Virus record (IMG/VR): IMGVR_UViG_3300044568_000318
Location: 1-56,949 of that record
DNA from: a virus
DNA length: 56,949 nt
Direction: 5' to 3' (one strand)
Part shown: in pieces, positions 15,485 to 23,497 of the stretch
Numbering within the stretch: the stretch's first letter is position 1
Layout of the letters: the number at the start of each line of letters is the position of its first letter
The notes under the pieces: generated by a model
The model's database searches: none
Told to the model about the DNA's origin: nothing
What the model saw: the letters and a program-made list of their open reading frames with translations, nothing else
Made by a program: the position numbers and the translations under genes

Positions 15485-15702
15485 GAGATCTCCAGCTCGA
15501 TGAGCTTGTCGAGGTAGTGCCTCGCCTTGCGTAGGTCCTCCACCCCTCCCTTCTCCACGTATCGGGCAACGTACTTGATGACGTTGCCCTGCATGAATCC
15601 CTTGACCCGTTCGGGTGACATCCATGCCTGCATCGCATCCCACGGCTGGATCGTCTTGCTCCGATAGTGGTCACCACCCACTTGCACATCGTTCGCACTC
15701 AC
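15481..15702 (-). CDS. DUF3310-like protein
   Basis: A 73-residue protein starting at the GTG at 15702 (VSANDVQVGGDHY), coupled by GTGA to the upstream gene. The motif VGGDHYRSKTIQPWDAM, followed by GNVIKYVARY and KARHYLDKLIE, is the DUF3310 signature, sometimes annotated as a nucleotide-kinase-related phage protein though no activity is established. It is full length for the family. It probably acts in nucleotide metabolism or DNA synthesis, given its place next to the polymerase. Confidence 0.9.
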   Translation of the reverse strand: MSANDVQVGGDHYRSKTIQPWDAMQAWMSPERVKGFMQGNVIKYVARYVEKGGVEDLRKARHYLDKLIELEIS

Positions 15703-15869
15703 ATCAGGGCCTCCTCGCCTTGGCCTCGGGCCTTGGCGTCTTTGCGTTTGAACCATCGAGCCACAACCTCCCGTTGTGCGTCGGTCTTGAACGGCCATAG
15801 CCACTCAGCCAACGTCATTCCGGGAGGTCGTGCCTCGTCCTTTGTATCGTCCTCAGGTCCTGCGTTCAC
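15699..15869 (-). CDS. Small hypothetical protein, uncertain start
   Basis: The frame reads TLAEWLWPFKTDAQREVVAR and a basic C-terminus. No start is clearly best: GTG codons at 15869, 15878 and 15899 overlap the upstream gene by 17-47 bases, and the only ATG (15818) lies 34 bases past the upstream stop without a good ribosome site. I take 15869 as the least overlapping GTG. The stop TGA at 15699 overlaps the next GTG. Function unknown. Confidence 0.55.
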   Translation of the reverse strand: MNAGPEDDTKDEARPPGMTLAEWLWPFKTDAQREVVARWFKRKDAKARGQGEEALM

Positions 15870-16620
15870 GCAGTACACCAAACATCTTGCGCAGCGCACG
15901 GCTCTGCTCGTCGCACACTGAGTTCACGGCAGACACGATCTTCTGTCCGTCCACCTTCACCTTGCTACCCCAGAAGGGCCACGGTGAGGCAGTGGCAGCG
16001 AACCCCTCGAGGATCGTGTTGTCCACAGTGTTGTTCCGGATGCAGTCGTACAGTTTCTCCCGCCATGCGAGGGAATCCCATTCGGGTTTCTCTGTAATCG
16101 GCATGGGCAGTGAGGCACAGAAGGTGTCCAGTGCACCGATCTTCTCTCGTGTGCGGATGTTGTGCTTGAACTGACGCAGACACGCAAGCCACAACTTCTT
16201 GCGCTCCGGGTCCTCCTCGTACACCAAGGGGTTGAGGCACACACGGGTGTTCAAGTTGAACTTGAGTCCAGGGAAGTACTCGTACCTCTCCCTCGGGTTG
16301 CCATATCGCTCCCCCAGGGCAAGCGGAACGCAGGCATACCGACCCTTCGATAGGCGCTCGAAAGTGAACCGCATGATCCTGGGCAAGGTGGAGCCCACCG
16401 TCACGATGCGGGCTCGCAGTGTGGCAACCGAGGCAACGAACTCCACCGTGTCATCAGGGTAGATGCGGCACAGGGCATTCCCCTTGTGGGATGGGGTGGC
16501 GAAGTAGATGGTGGGGATGCCATCTTCCACGAACATCCTGAGGTAGGAGGTCAGTTGCTTGCCCCTCTCGGGGTTGCGGGGGGTGAACCACTTGGTAACG
16601 TCAGCGTAACTGTGGAACAT
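15853..16620 (-). CDS. Hypothetical protein (255 aa)
   Basis: A 255-residue soluble protein starting at 16620 behind a strong GAGGAGG site. It is rich in Arg and aromatic residues (TKWFTPRNPERGKQ, RYEYFPGLKFNL). No catalytic motif is recognised. It follows the 218-residue gene by 9 bases and lies downstream of the VWA/MoxR module in the same operon. It may belong to that conserved block. Confidence 0.82.
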   Translation of the reverse strand: MFHSYADVTKWFTPRNPERGKQLTSYLRMFVEDGIPTIYFATPSHKGNALCRIYPDDTVEFVASVATLRARIVTVGSTLPRIMRFTFERLSKGRYACVPLALGERYGNPRERYEYFPGLKFNLNTRVCLNPLVYEEDPERKKLWLACLRQFKHNIRTREKIGALDTFCASLPMPITEKPEWDSLAWREKLYDCIRNNTVDNTILEGFAATASPWPFWGSKVKVDGQKIVSAVNSVCDEQSRALRKMFGVLRERRT

Positions 16621-16629
16621 AGCCCCTCC

Positions 16630-17286
16630 TCAGCGGATCATCTTGGCCTGGGTAGCCAGGGCCGTGAGCTTGTTGAGGTCCACCCCGGACAGGTCAGCGG
16701 AGGACTTCTCCCTGGACACCACGGTGCGGTGCCGCTCCTTGTCCTTCTCCGGCACAAGATCCCACAGGGCAGGCCACGCCTTGAGGGCAGGAGCCAGCGT
16801 GGTGAACTGACCGAGGATGGTCTTGACGGACTCCATGAAGTCGGACTGCCGCTTCAGCGTAGCGGTCTTCTTCTCGTGCCACGCAATGGCCAGGGCGCGC
16901 ATCTCATCCCAGAACGGATCCAGCGTTGCATGGAACGTCGGGGAGTAGCCGGACTGTACCCCCTGGATGTTGTTGGACTGCGAATCGTAGGGCACACGTC
17001 GCTTGCCGCTGAGGGGGAAGTCCTTGTGCAGGATGATGCTGCCGGAACTGGAGGTCATGATGCGAGTGATCTTGACCTTCTCCACCTCCTTGAAGTACCC
17101 AACGGGCAACAAGTTCATGCGCTCCAGGTTCTCCGGTCCGATGTACGCATCGAGGATGCGATCACCAGTCATCACCTCAGGCGGGCACTGGAACGCAGCC
17201 ACTGCGTCCACCTGGGGCTGGAAGGATCGCCGTGCATTGGCGATGATGTCGTCCTTCAGGGAGTCAGAGATTCGTACGACTGCCAT
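16630..17286 (-). CDS. Hypothetical protein (218 aa)
   Basis: Starts at the ATG at 17286 (MAVVRISDSLKDDIIANAR) after an AGGAG site; an upstream extension is discarded because it overlaps the preceding gene. The N-terminal 30 residues look like a helix that begins several phage nucleotide-modification-associated proteins, but the match is too short to assign. It is part of the block of genes behind the MoxR ATPase. Confidence 0.82.
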   Translation of the reverse strand: MAVVRISDSLKDDIIANARRSFQPQVDAVAAFQCPPEVMTGDRILDAYIGPENLERMNLLPVGYFKEVEKVKITRIMTSSSGSIILHKDFPLSGKRRVPYDSQSNNIQGVQSGYSPTFHATLDPFWDEMRALAIAWHEKKTATLKRQSDFMESVKTILGQFTTLAPALKAWPALWDLVPEKDKERHRTVVSREKSSADLSGVDLNKLTALATQAKMIR

Positions 17287-17294
17287 GTTCACTC

Positions 17295-17531
17295 CTAGTT
17301 GTGTCTGATCGAGGTCGAGGGATCGTCGGCCATCTTGAGTACGTCCCAGATGTCCGAGCACTGTTGTGTCACCTTGCCGAGGAACTCCTCCTTGGTACTG
17401 CCTGAGTTGAGCCCACCGTGCACGATGAGGTACACGAGGGCATTCATGACGGCATCGAAGTCTCCGCCGTCGATCACTTCGCCAATGTCGTTGGCGAGGC
17501 TCATCACGTCATCACCGATGTCCAGCATCAC
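17295..17531 (-). CDS. Small acidic protein
   Basis: A 78-residue acidic, helical protein (GDDVMSLANDIGEVIDGGDF). Start is GTG at 17531 (GTGA overlap with the VWA gene stop) or ATG at 17528. It is translationally coupled to the VWA-metallopeptidase, so it may be a partner of it. No motif is recognised. Confidence 0.8.
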   Translation of the reverse strand: MMLDIGDDVMSLANDIGEVIDGGDFDAVMNALVYLIVHGGLNSGSTKEEFLGKVTQQCSDIWDVLKMADDPSTSIRHN

Positions 17532-18676
17532 ATCTCCACCACTTCACCGAAGGGTGCCTTGCCCGGTTCCGTGGTGACCCACAGGACGGGAGCCGCAGGC
17601 TGGATGCCGAAGCTGTTGCAGCACAGGTCGGTGAGGAACGCAATGGCAACGGGCTCGATGCCCTGCTCCACGATGTGAGCGAACACCGGAGCGAAGTCGG
17701 TCCCTCCACCACCGTGGGGCTTGATGTCCAGCGGATCGTCCGGACCGTACTGCTCGGCGTGGCACACCTCACTGTCGAAGTACACCACGTGGATGCACTC
17801 GGGGTTGAGATCCTCCTTGACCACACGGATCTCGGCAGCGAACTGGGCGATCTCCGCATCACCGATGGACCCTGAGCAGTCCACAGCGAAGACGATGGGA
17901 CCCATGCGCTCACCACTGGCAGTGGGCAGGTACAGACCCTGCGGCAGGAAGCGTCGGTTGAACCGAGCCCAGGACCGAGAGTCATCCTTGCACTTCACGA
18001 GGAAGCGTTGCAGCACGTCTCGCCAGTCCACCTTGGGCTGCAACACCTCACCGACCACACGCTCCATGTTGGCCGACATCTTGCCCATCATCCGGGCAGC
18101 CTGTGCAGCCTGAGCCACGCGGACCTTCCACTCCGCAGCCTGTTGCGCTTGGTCAGCAGGAGTGCCCTCGGCATCCTCGCAGTCATCGAGAGGGCCGGGT
18201 CCTTGCCCGTCGCCCTGATCTTCGGGCAGGATGTTGTAGATCCCGTCCGAGGTGCCGTGCCCTGCGGTGTAGATGTTCTTGTCCAGCAGTCCCATGCTGG
18301 GCATCTTGCCGATCTTCTCGTCGGTCAGCAGTTGGTTGATCACGTAGTCAGCGGCACGGTTCCACTTCTTGTGGTCCCGGCCATGTCGCCGGTAGTTGTG
18401 CTCCAGCATGGGATGGAAGCACTCGTGGGCCACGAGGAACTTGAGTTCCTCATCCGACAACTTGTCGATGAACTCCGGGTTGAACAGCACACGCTTGCCG
18501 TTCGTCGCTGCCGTGGGGATGTCGAACGACAGGGTGAAGGGCATGGACAGGGCCACCGTGCCGACGAAGGGATGCTCAAGGATGAGAGCAGTCTTCGCCT
18601 TGGCAAGGCGGGTCTTGAGGACGGACTCCTTGCGGGGGTCCAGGGTCTTGGGCTTGGTTGCTACTACGCTTGTCAT
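17528..18676 (-). CDS. DUF2201-type putative metallopeptidase with VWA domain
   Basis: A 382-residue protein. The N-terminal half has AHECFHPMLEH, an HExxH zinc site at residues 84-88, followed by a helix with AADYVIN that can supply a further ligand. An acidic Gly/Asp-rich linker sits near 150-180. The C-terminal half is a von Willebrand A-like domain with an intact MIDAS motif DCSGS (266-270), a later Thr (GGGGTDFAP) and LTDL. This is the DUF2201/VWA-like architecture that works with MoxR-type AAA+ ATPases in bacteria. The MoxR gene lies three genes upstream. Probable role: metal-dependent remodelling or maturation of a protein complex; the substrate is unknown. Confidence 0.9.
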   Translation of the reverse strand: MTSVVATKPKTLDPRKESVLKTRLAKAKTALILEHPFVGTVALSMPFTLSFDIPTAATNGKRVLFNPEFIDKLSDEELKFLVAHECFHPMLEHNYRRHGRDHKKWNRAADYVINQLLTDEKIGKMPSMGLLDKNIYTAGHGTSDGIYNILPEDQGDGQGPGPLDDCEDAEGTPADQAQQAAEWKVRVAQAAQAARMMGKMSANMERVVGEVLQPKVDWRDVLQRFLVKCKDDSRSWARFNRRFLPQGLYLPTASGERMGPIVFAVDCSGSIGDAEIAQFAAEIRVVKEDLNPECIHVVYFDSEVCHAEQYGPDDPLDIKPHGGGGTDFAPVFAHIVEQGIEPVAIAFLTDLCCNSFGIQPAAPVLWVTTEPGKAPFGEVVEM

Positions 18677-18679
18677 GTG

Positions 18680-19048
18680 TCACTCCATGCGAAGAAACTC
18701 GACCACATTCCGGGTCTTGTCGGATCGGCTGATGAACGTCTTGCGTCCCCAGGTCTTGCCTGCCCAGGCAGTCATGGACCCACGCAGGGACTCGATGTCG
18801 AACTTACCCGCAGGCACCTCCACTGCGTCACCGGGCCTGAGGGCATCCAGCATGGGCTGGAAGTAGTTCTGCAACGCACCGATGGGGTAGGGGCTGGGCT
18901 TGCGCTTGCGCTTCTTCTCCTCCACCTTGGGGGCGACGACGAGGTCACCGTACTCCGTGCCATCCGGCAGGATGATCTTGTACTGGGCACCGAGCCCGCT
19001 GAGGATGATGAGGGCACGCTTGAGCCCTTCCTTCTGCACTTCCAGCAT
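18680..19048 (-). CDS. Hypothetical protein of the MoxR-VWA block
   Basis: A 122-residue basic protein starting MLEVQKEGLKRAL at the ATG at 19048, one base before the stop of the 286-residue gene upstream. The middle holds a KKRKRK basic patch that may bind nucleic acid. The C-terminus (TWGRKTFISRSD) is beta-like. It is always read with the VWA gene that follows by 3 bases. No known domain is recognised. Confidence 0.8.
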   Translation of the reverse strand: MLEVQKEGLKRALIILSGLGAQYKIILPDGTEYGDLVVAPKVEEKKRKRKPSPYPIGALQNYFQPMLDALRPGDAVEVPAGKFDIESLRGSMTAWAGKTWGRKTFISRSDKTRNVVEFLRME

Positions 19049-19049
19049 T

Positions 19050-19910
19050 TCACTTGACTCCCATGAAGATGGACATCTTGTCCATGATTGCCTTCGCTTC
19101 AGCAGCAGTGTCCCGACGCAGGTCGGGGTCGTTACGCAGGGCATCCGGATGCTTGAGCAGGGATGCCTCCACTTGTGTCCGCATTTCCTCCAGGTGCGGA
19201 TCGTCAGAGAAGTTGAGCCTTGGTAGGAGGGCACAGATCTCCCGTGCGTTCTCCACCATCGAGTCGCGGAAGATCGCCTTGGGGTCGGCCAGTTTCTCCG
19301 CCATGTGCTTGACCCGGTCGAACAGGCGCTGCCACACCTCCTGCATGGCTTGCTGCTGTGCCTGCTGCACTCGACGCTCGACATCCTGCTGGATGCGAGA
19401 CATCTCGTCGCTGCCGATGCTCACCCGGAAGTCCGACGACGGCACAGGGAACACAGCCATGTCGATGTTGAACTTGCACCGGATCTCGGCCACCGAGGGG
19501 TAGTCAGCCGGGTCGTACAGGTTGCCCAGGGTGCGTTGCAGGATGTGCTTGTCGTGCACCACAAGCTGCTCGTAGTTGAGCACGAAGTCGTTGACCAACC
19601 TGTTCCACTCATCACGCTCCTTGCGGAAGTCCGTCATGAAGTTGAGGTAGTTGGCCGAGGGCAGCATCTGCGTGCCCTCCATGCCCCAGGGCAGGGTGTT
19701 GGCGTAGAACTTCGTCCGGATGTACGTAGTCTTCTTGTGCACATGGTCGAGGGCATCGTTCATGGGCAGCAGGGACTTGTTGTACCGTCCGGCAGACATC
19801 GACGCACTGTTGGCATCGGCCACCTCCTTGGTGGCACGCTTGTCGTACTTGCGTGCAGTCCACTGGCTGACGCTCAGTTGCACCAGCAGGGCTCGTTCCG
19901 AAAGATTCAT
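19050..19910 (-). CDS. Hypothetical helical protein between MoxR and VWA genes
   Basis: A 286-residue protein starting at the ATG at 19910 (MNLSERALLVQLSVSQW). It is mostly helical, with a Gln-rich coiled-coil stretch near residues 180-215 (DVERRVQQAQQQAMQEV). It lies 28 bases after the MoxR ATPase and before the VWA gene. In this position it is a candidate substrate or adaptor of the ATPase. No catalytic motif seen. Confidence 0.85.
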   Translation of the reverse strand: MNLSERALLVQLSVSQWTARKYDKRATKEVADANSASMSAGRYNKSLLPMNDALDHVHKKTTYIRTKFYANTLPWGMEGTQMLPSANYLNFMTDFRKERDEWNRLVNDFVLNYEQLVVHDKHILQRTLGNLYDPADYPSVAEIRCKFNIDMAVFPVPSSDFRVSIGSDEMSRIQQDVERRVQQAQQQAMQEVWQRLFDRVKHMAEKLADPKAIFRDSMVENAREICALLPRLNFSDDPHLEEMRTQVEASLLKHPDALRNDPDLRRDTAAEAKAIMDKMSIFMGVK

Positions 19911-19938
19911 CGCTTGTACTCCTCTTGGTTGTGGGTTG

Positions 19939-20970
19939 TCAGAACAGAACATCCTGGTGGTTGACCGACCACCGGGTGAACGCTGCCGTGTTGCACAGGT
20001 CCGGGTCACGACGGCAGGCCATGCTCATCGAGAGCACCGAGAACTCCTTGGGCATCCGCTCGATGTAGTCGTTGAACCGCTCCATGTTCGCCTCCGTAGC
20101 CCGTGTCGCCAGGGCACCGCTGAGAGCGTAGAGAGTCGCCGGGTCACTGGGCACGTCGCTCGTCTTGGGGTTGAGCAGCACACCGTCCGGGTTGGGCAGC
20201 TTGCGGAAGATCTTGAGGAACCCCACGAACTCAGCCGCTGCACCCTCACCGACCGTGCCCTTGAAGCACTCGTACTCAGCCTCGGCAGGCACCGTGCCAA
20301 GCACATCGCTCACACCCTCAACCCATGCCCTGGGAGTGGGGTTGCTGTCACGCTGCGGGTCGTAGTCATGCAGCAGACCGGGACGGAAGGAGATGAACGA
20401 GATCACCTCGGCACGAACACCGTGATTGATCGCCCATCCACGGAAGTCATCGAGGTGGGTTTCGAGTTCGATGACCGTCTCGCGGTTACGCAGATGGCCC
20501 AGCACCCGGTTGGCACCAGCACGGTCGGACTGCCTGTTGCCAGTGGAGATCACCATCCACCCATCGGGCATGGACACACCGTGCAAGTTGCGTGCTTGGC
20601 AGATGTTAGCCAGCACCTTCTGCAAGTCAGCAGACGCTTGGTTGCGGTCATCGAAGCACAGGATGCCAGCCTCCGGTGCCTTGCCCTTGACGGGGAACCA
20701 GTCGGGCAACTTGTAGGCCAGCGTCGAGTCGCCGCCCGACACGGGCAACCCATTCCCCTGCTTCGCAGGGTCACTCGTTCCAGGGAACAAGATGCCGAAG
20801 TCCTCCACCAGCATGGTGGGCATGTGCCGTTCGATGTAGGGCACACCGAGTTCGGCTGCAACTTCTTGCACGATGGTGGTCTTGCCGCCACCGGGGCTGC
20901 CCTCGATGCACAGGGTACGCTTGATGGGGAACAGGGACTTGATGGTCTCTTTCAGCAGGGATGCACGCAT
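19939..20970 (-). CDS. MoxR-like AAA+ ATPase
   Basis: A 343-residue ATPase. Walker A is GSPGGGKTT (residues 24-32) and Walker B is ILCFDDRNQA (about 103-112). A sensor/arginine region follows (VISTGNRQSDRAGANRV). This is the MoxR/CbbQ style of AAA+ proteins that act as chaperones and pair with VWA proteins. The VWA-metallopeptidase at 17528-18676 in the same operon fits as partner. Cytoplasmic. The phage process it serves cannot be read from the sequence; assembly or remodelling of a metal-containing or multi-subunit complex is the usual theme of the family. Confidence 0.9.
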   Translation of the reverse strand: MRASLLKETIKSLFPIKRTLCIEGSPGGGKTTIVQEVAAELGVPYIERHMPTMLVEDFGILFPGTSDPAKQGNGLPVSGGDSTLAYKLPDWFPVKGKAPEAGILCFDDRNQASADLQKVLANICQARNLHGVSMPDGWMVISTGNRQSDRAGANRVLGHLRNRETVIELETHLDDFRGWAINHGVRAEVISFISFRPGLLHDYDPQRDSNPTPRAWVEGVSDVLGTVPAEAEYECFKGTVGEGAAAEFVGFLKIFRKLPNPDGVLLNPKTSDVPSDPATLYALSGALATRATEANMERFNDYIERMPKEFSVLSMSMACRRDPDLCNTAAFTRWSVNHQDVLF

Positions 20971-20971
20971 T

Positions 20972-21139
20972 TCAGACTCCGTTCTTGTTGAACTTCACAT
21001 GGTCAGGGCCGAAGGACACGACGGTGTTGCCACCGATCTCATCCCGAGCCTTCTTCGCTTCGGGCTTGGCGCTGAAGTACAGCACCAGCCCGCTGATTGG
21101 CCCCTTCACAGGGGCTCCGCCTTTGCCGCTTCGCAGCAT
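20972..21139 (-). CDS. Small basic protein
   Basis: A 55-residue protein from MLRSGKGGAPVKGPISG at the ATG at 21139; a GTG at 21187 would overlap the preceding gene by 37 bases and is less likely. It is Lys/Gly-rich with a VVSFGPDHVKF segment. It is encoded directly before the MoxR gene (1-base gap). Function unknown. Confidence 0.7.
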   Translation of the reverse strand: MLRSGKGGAPVKGPISGLVLYFSAKPEAKKARDEIGGNTVVSFGPDHVKFNKNGV

Positions 21140-21150
21140 GAACAAACGCT

Positions 21151-21327
21151 TCACTTCTTCTCCGTTGGTTGGGGGATAACTACACACTCATACGCATGAC
21201 GCTCCCCCTTTGCGTCTACGTACGTCTCGCCACAGCCTGCGATCCACTCGATGAAGATCACCATCAAACCGGCTGCAATGACGAGGGATCCGATGAGGTT
21301 GAGCATGAACTTGAGGAGCGATCTCAC
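21151..21327 (-). CDS. Small membrane protein
   Basis: A 58-residue protein starting at the GTG at 21327 in a GTGA overlap; an internal ATG at 21306 is the alternative. One hydrophobic segment (LIGSLVIAAGLMVIFIEWIA) is followed by a soluble tail with two cysteines. It probably sits in the inner membrane. Function unknown. Confidence 0.75.
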   Translation of the reverse strand: MRSLLKFMLNLIGSLVIAAGLMVIFIEWIAGCGETYVDAKGERHAYECVVIPQPTEKK

Positions 21328-21530
21328 TGGGTCACTCCTGTGAACATCTTGCGGGTGTACTCGGCCTTGGCCTCCGGGGTGTCTTCGATGTAGATGATCC
21401 TCATGTCGAGGTTGCACTCCGGGATGTCTTTGCGCTCCCGGTTACAGCCCACAAAGAAGGGATTCGCTTTCCGGAACACACACCCATAGCAGTCTGCGTA
21501 CTTCAACTCACGAACCTTGATGACTTTCAT
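21324..21530 (-). CDS. Cysteine-rich small protein, paralog 1
   Basis: A 68-residue protein from MKVIKVRELKYADCYGC at the ATG at 21530. Cysteines occur as CYGC, C and C (GCNRERKDIPECN), followed by MRIIYIEDTPEAKAEYTRKM. The order of a CxxC pair, one Cys, P-x-C, a beta strand, then T-x-E...K matches the two genes upstream, so the three form a small family. They are probably zinc-binding. Coupled by ATGA overlap. Confidence 0.8.
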   Translation of the reverse strand: MKVIKVRELKYADCYGCVFRKANPFFVGCNRERKDIPECNLDMRIIYIEDTPEAKAEYTRKMFTGVTQ

Positions 21531-21790
21531 CGGTCCACCTTTCCAAGGATCAGAGCCTTGGCGACGTTCGCCCTGGTCTCCTGTGTGTTGAGTGCGAATG
21601 TCATCCCAGCACATGCTGGTAGGAATCCACAATCCAGCTTCGTCGGGTATCTGTGTCTGACACAGTGCTTGCACCCAAGTGCCGTATCCGGCACTGGCAG
21701 CATCTCCACCCTCCCTTCGATCATGCTGAATGGGGCGTAAAGAGTCATGCAGCCGTAGAGACCGTGGGGTAGTTTGGGTAGTTCCTTCAT
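21527..21790 (-). CDS. Cysteine-rich small protein, paralog 2
   Basis: An 87-residue protein starting MKELPKLPHGLYGCM at the ATG at 21790. Cysteine pattern GCKHC...DC...PAC, then MTFALNTQETRANVAKAL. The NTQET segment and the V-x-K-A ending are shared with the next gene upstream (21787-22050), which shows recent common origin. A zinc-binding fold is likely. Function unknown. Four-base overlaps on both sides. Confidence 0.82.
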   Translation of the reverse strand: MKELPKLPHGLYGCMTLYAPFSMIEGRVEMLPVPDTALGCKHCVRHRYPTKLDCGFLPACAGMTFALNTQETRANVAKALILGKVDR

Positions 21791-22050
21791 CCTCCGTACC
21801 TCCTGCCTGTGATCTTGGCCTTGACCACCTGGATCACGGTTTCCTGTGTGTTGGGCATGAACGTAAGGCTGTCGCAGTTGGGCATCTGTACGCAGGAGTT
21901 GACAACCACATCGGCGTCCACCACACAGGCCCCACATAAGGCGTAGTCGTGGTTCACGGCCACCACCTCCACCCTCTCGGGCAGGGTGGAGAACACAGCC
22001 CCTTCCGGGACCTTCGCGTCATCGGCCCATGAGAAGTCGATGTGCTTCAC
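21787..22050 (-). CDS. Cysteine-rich small protein, paralog 3
   Basis: An 87-residue protein with a GTG start at 22050 (GTGA overlap). Residues CGACVVDADVVVNSC, then MPNCDSLTFMPNTQET and VVKAKITG, parallel the downstream gene nearly position for position. An acidic N-terminal part differs. Two cysteine pairs suggest a zinc ribbon. Function unknown; the duplication hints at selection for variants, as is common for anti-host accessory proteins. Confidence 0.82.
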   Translation of the reverse strand: MKHIDFSWADDAKVPEGAVFSTLPERVEVVAVNHDYALCGACVVDADVVVNSCVQMPNCDSLTFMPNTQETVIQVVKAKITGRRYGG

Positions 22051-22271
22051 CTGTGCAACCCTCCCTTGTTGTTGATCCCCTTGAGATCCTCGGGGTCGGT
22101 GATGAGCATGTAGTTGCTCTTGTGCAGCGGCACCACGGTGCGCTTCACCTGCTTGGCTACCGCATCTCCACACCCCATGCACGTCGGCCTTGGGGCTCGT
22201 GCCCTGTGGGGCTCCACCCTCACTGCATAGCAGTGGGTGCAGATGGGGAGGTAGAGGTTCTTCTCAGTCAC
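22047..22271 (-). CDS. Small zinc-ribbon-like protein
   Basis: A 74-residue protein with a GTG start at 22271, overlapping the upstream gene by 8 bases. Two CxxC pairs, CTHC and CMGC, separated by about 17 residues, form a classic zinc-ribbon pattern. A basic region follows (AKQVKRTVVPLHKSN). It may bind nucleic acid or host polymerase; this is inference. Confidence 0.78.
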   Translation of the reverse strand: MTEKNLYLPICTHCYAVRVEPHRARAPRPTCMGCGDAVAKQVKRTVVPLHKSNYMLITDPEDLKGINNKGGLHR

Positions 22272-22464
22272 CGCGTGGCACTCCTGTCCAGTTGAGCTTG
22301 ACACTGTGCACCCAGTAGTCAGCCTGGGTACCACCGAAGTGGGGATGAGCGATGTAGTCGTGCACGGCTGCCCTGGCAGTCTGCTGGTCGGTGTGCACCG
22401 AGAGCAGTGTGGGGGTGTCATCCCCCAGGGACTCCACAACCCATACGTGGGTGAGATCAGTCAT
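22264..22464 (-). CDS. Small hypothetical protein
   Basis: A 66-residue protein starting MTDLTHVWVVESLGDD at the ATG at 22464, within an ATGA overlap. It has the feel of a small alpha/beta fold, with repeated Trp and His residues (HVWVVES, YWVHSVKLNW), as in many phage early proteins. Function unknown. Confidence 0.8.
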   Translation of the reverse strand: MTDLTHVWVVESLGDDTPTLLSVHTDQQTARAAVHDYIAHPHFGGTQADYWVHSVKLNWTGVPRGD

Positions 22465-22805
22465 TCCGTGATCCTCCGCTTGACGAGGGCTTTGTATCCA
22501 CTGGAGACCAGGAGGGTCATCTCATCCCTGGTGAGGGGTTGGGTCGGGACACCGGGCATGGTCTGCCGCCTATGCATGGCGGTGGTCTGGGAGTACCACT
22601 CCTTGTTCTCGAACCACACATCCTTGCCCTGAAGATGGATGCAGACGAACAGGGGCCAGTAGCCATAACTCTGCACGAGGTAACCGCTATCCCCAGGCTC
22701 GGTTGACGATGGGTTGGCACACCAGTAGGTGCCGCTGAGGTTGCTGGCGGTGAAGGGGTGTAGACGCTTGACGAAGACACGGGCATCGCGGTTGGCGATC
22801 TTCAC
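22461..22805 (-). CDS. Hypothetical early protein
   Basis: A 114-residue protein with a GTG start at 22805 (GTGA overlap with the DUF2591-like gene). It is rich in aromatic residues (SYGYWPLFVCIHLQGKDVWF) and ends in a basic helix. No domain is recognised. It belongs to the promoter-proximal part of the leftward operon, so early expression is expected. Confidence 0.78.
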   Translation of the reverse strand: MKIANRDARVFVKRLHPFTASNLSGTYWCANPSSTEPGDSGYLVQSYGYWPLFVCIHLQGKDVWFENKEWYSQTTAMHRRQTMPGVPTQPLTRDEMTLLVSSGYKALVKRRITE

Positions 22806-23176
22806 AGCAGTTCCTCCGGAATGTCCACCTCGTCACCGAGGCGGGATGCTACGAAGCAGCGCATGGCTGCTACCAGTGGAGTGGGGCCGACCTGCTTGTG
22901 CTTCCACTTGTAGACCGAGCCAACATTGGGCACTTCGGATGTGCCATCGTGTGCATAAGCACACCAGTTGGATGGGGTGCAAGTAACGGCAAGCCTCTCA
23001 CGCTCGATGATCGGGCCACCGTGGGCCCAGTTGGTGGAGGGGCTCCACTCCCATCGGTAATCGTGCCCGCCCTCAATGCCGTACCACAACCCCCGACCGT
23101 AGTAGGTCACGGTTTTTCCCTCACACTTCGCCACCGCCCAATCAAGGGCGGCTCCGATCAGCTCACTGGTCTTCAT
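22802..23176 (-). CDS. DUF2591 (NinX-like) phage protein
   Basis: A 124-residue protein from MKTSELIGAALDWAVAKCEG at the ATG at 23176. That N-terminus, the central WSPSTNWAHGGPIIERE and the C-terminal PLVAAMRCFVASRLGDEV match the DUF2591 family that includes NinX of lambdoid phages. It is full length. The family function is unknown. It overlaps both neighbours by four bases. Confidence 0.88.
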   Translation of the reverse strand: MKTSELIGAALDWAVAKCEGKTVTYYGRGLWYGIEGGHDYRWEWSPSTNWAHGGPIIERERLAVTCTPSNWCAYAHDGTSEVPNVGSVYKWKHKQVGPTPLVAAMRCFVASRLGDEVDIPEELL

Positions 23177-23424
23177 GAGTGGAACCCGTAGTGAGTACCG
23201 TGCCACACGGCACCGATGACGTAGTACAACTCACCATCCCCCTTGAGGTAGGTGGCGACCAAGTCGGTGTCGCCATCCCGGTGGATCCGGACGGTGGGAA
23301 CCTCCATGTTCCACGTGGAGAGGTAGCCGACAGCCTCCCACAGCTTGTCCCAGGAGCCGATGGCCTGGGCGATGGTGGTTAGATTCTCTGCTGTCAGCAG
23401 CAGTTCGACGGTACGTTTGTCCAT
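23173..23424 (-). CDS. Small hypothetical protein
   Basis: An 83-residue protein starting at the ATG at 23424 (MDKRTVELLLTAENL). Helical N-terminus, then beta-like sequence with EVPTVRIHRDGD and ELYYVIGAVWHG. It starts 38 bases after a stable intergenic hairpin and overlaps the DUF2591-like gene by ATGA. Function unknown. Confidence 0.78.
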   Translation of the reverse strand: MDKRTVELLLTAENLTTIAQAIGSWDKLWEAVGYLSTWNMEVPTVRIHRDGDTDLVATYLKGDGELYYVIGAVWHGTHYGFHS

Positions 23425-23461
23425 GAGTACTCTCACTTCATCGATGTGACGACCACATCCC

Positions 23462-23486
23462 ACAGGGCACCTTGTGGATGCCCTGT
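23462..23486 (-). promoter_or_regulatory. Intergenic hairpin (8-bp stem)
   Basis: ACAGGGCA and TGCCCTGT form a perfect 8-base-pair stem with a 9-base loop between two leftward genes. No run of T follows on the minus strand, so it is not a typical intrinsic terminator. It could be an mRNA stability or processing element. Confidence 0.6.
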
Positions 23487-23497
23487 AAGCCAGGGTC

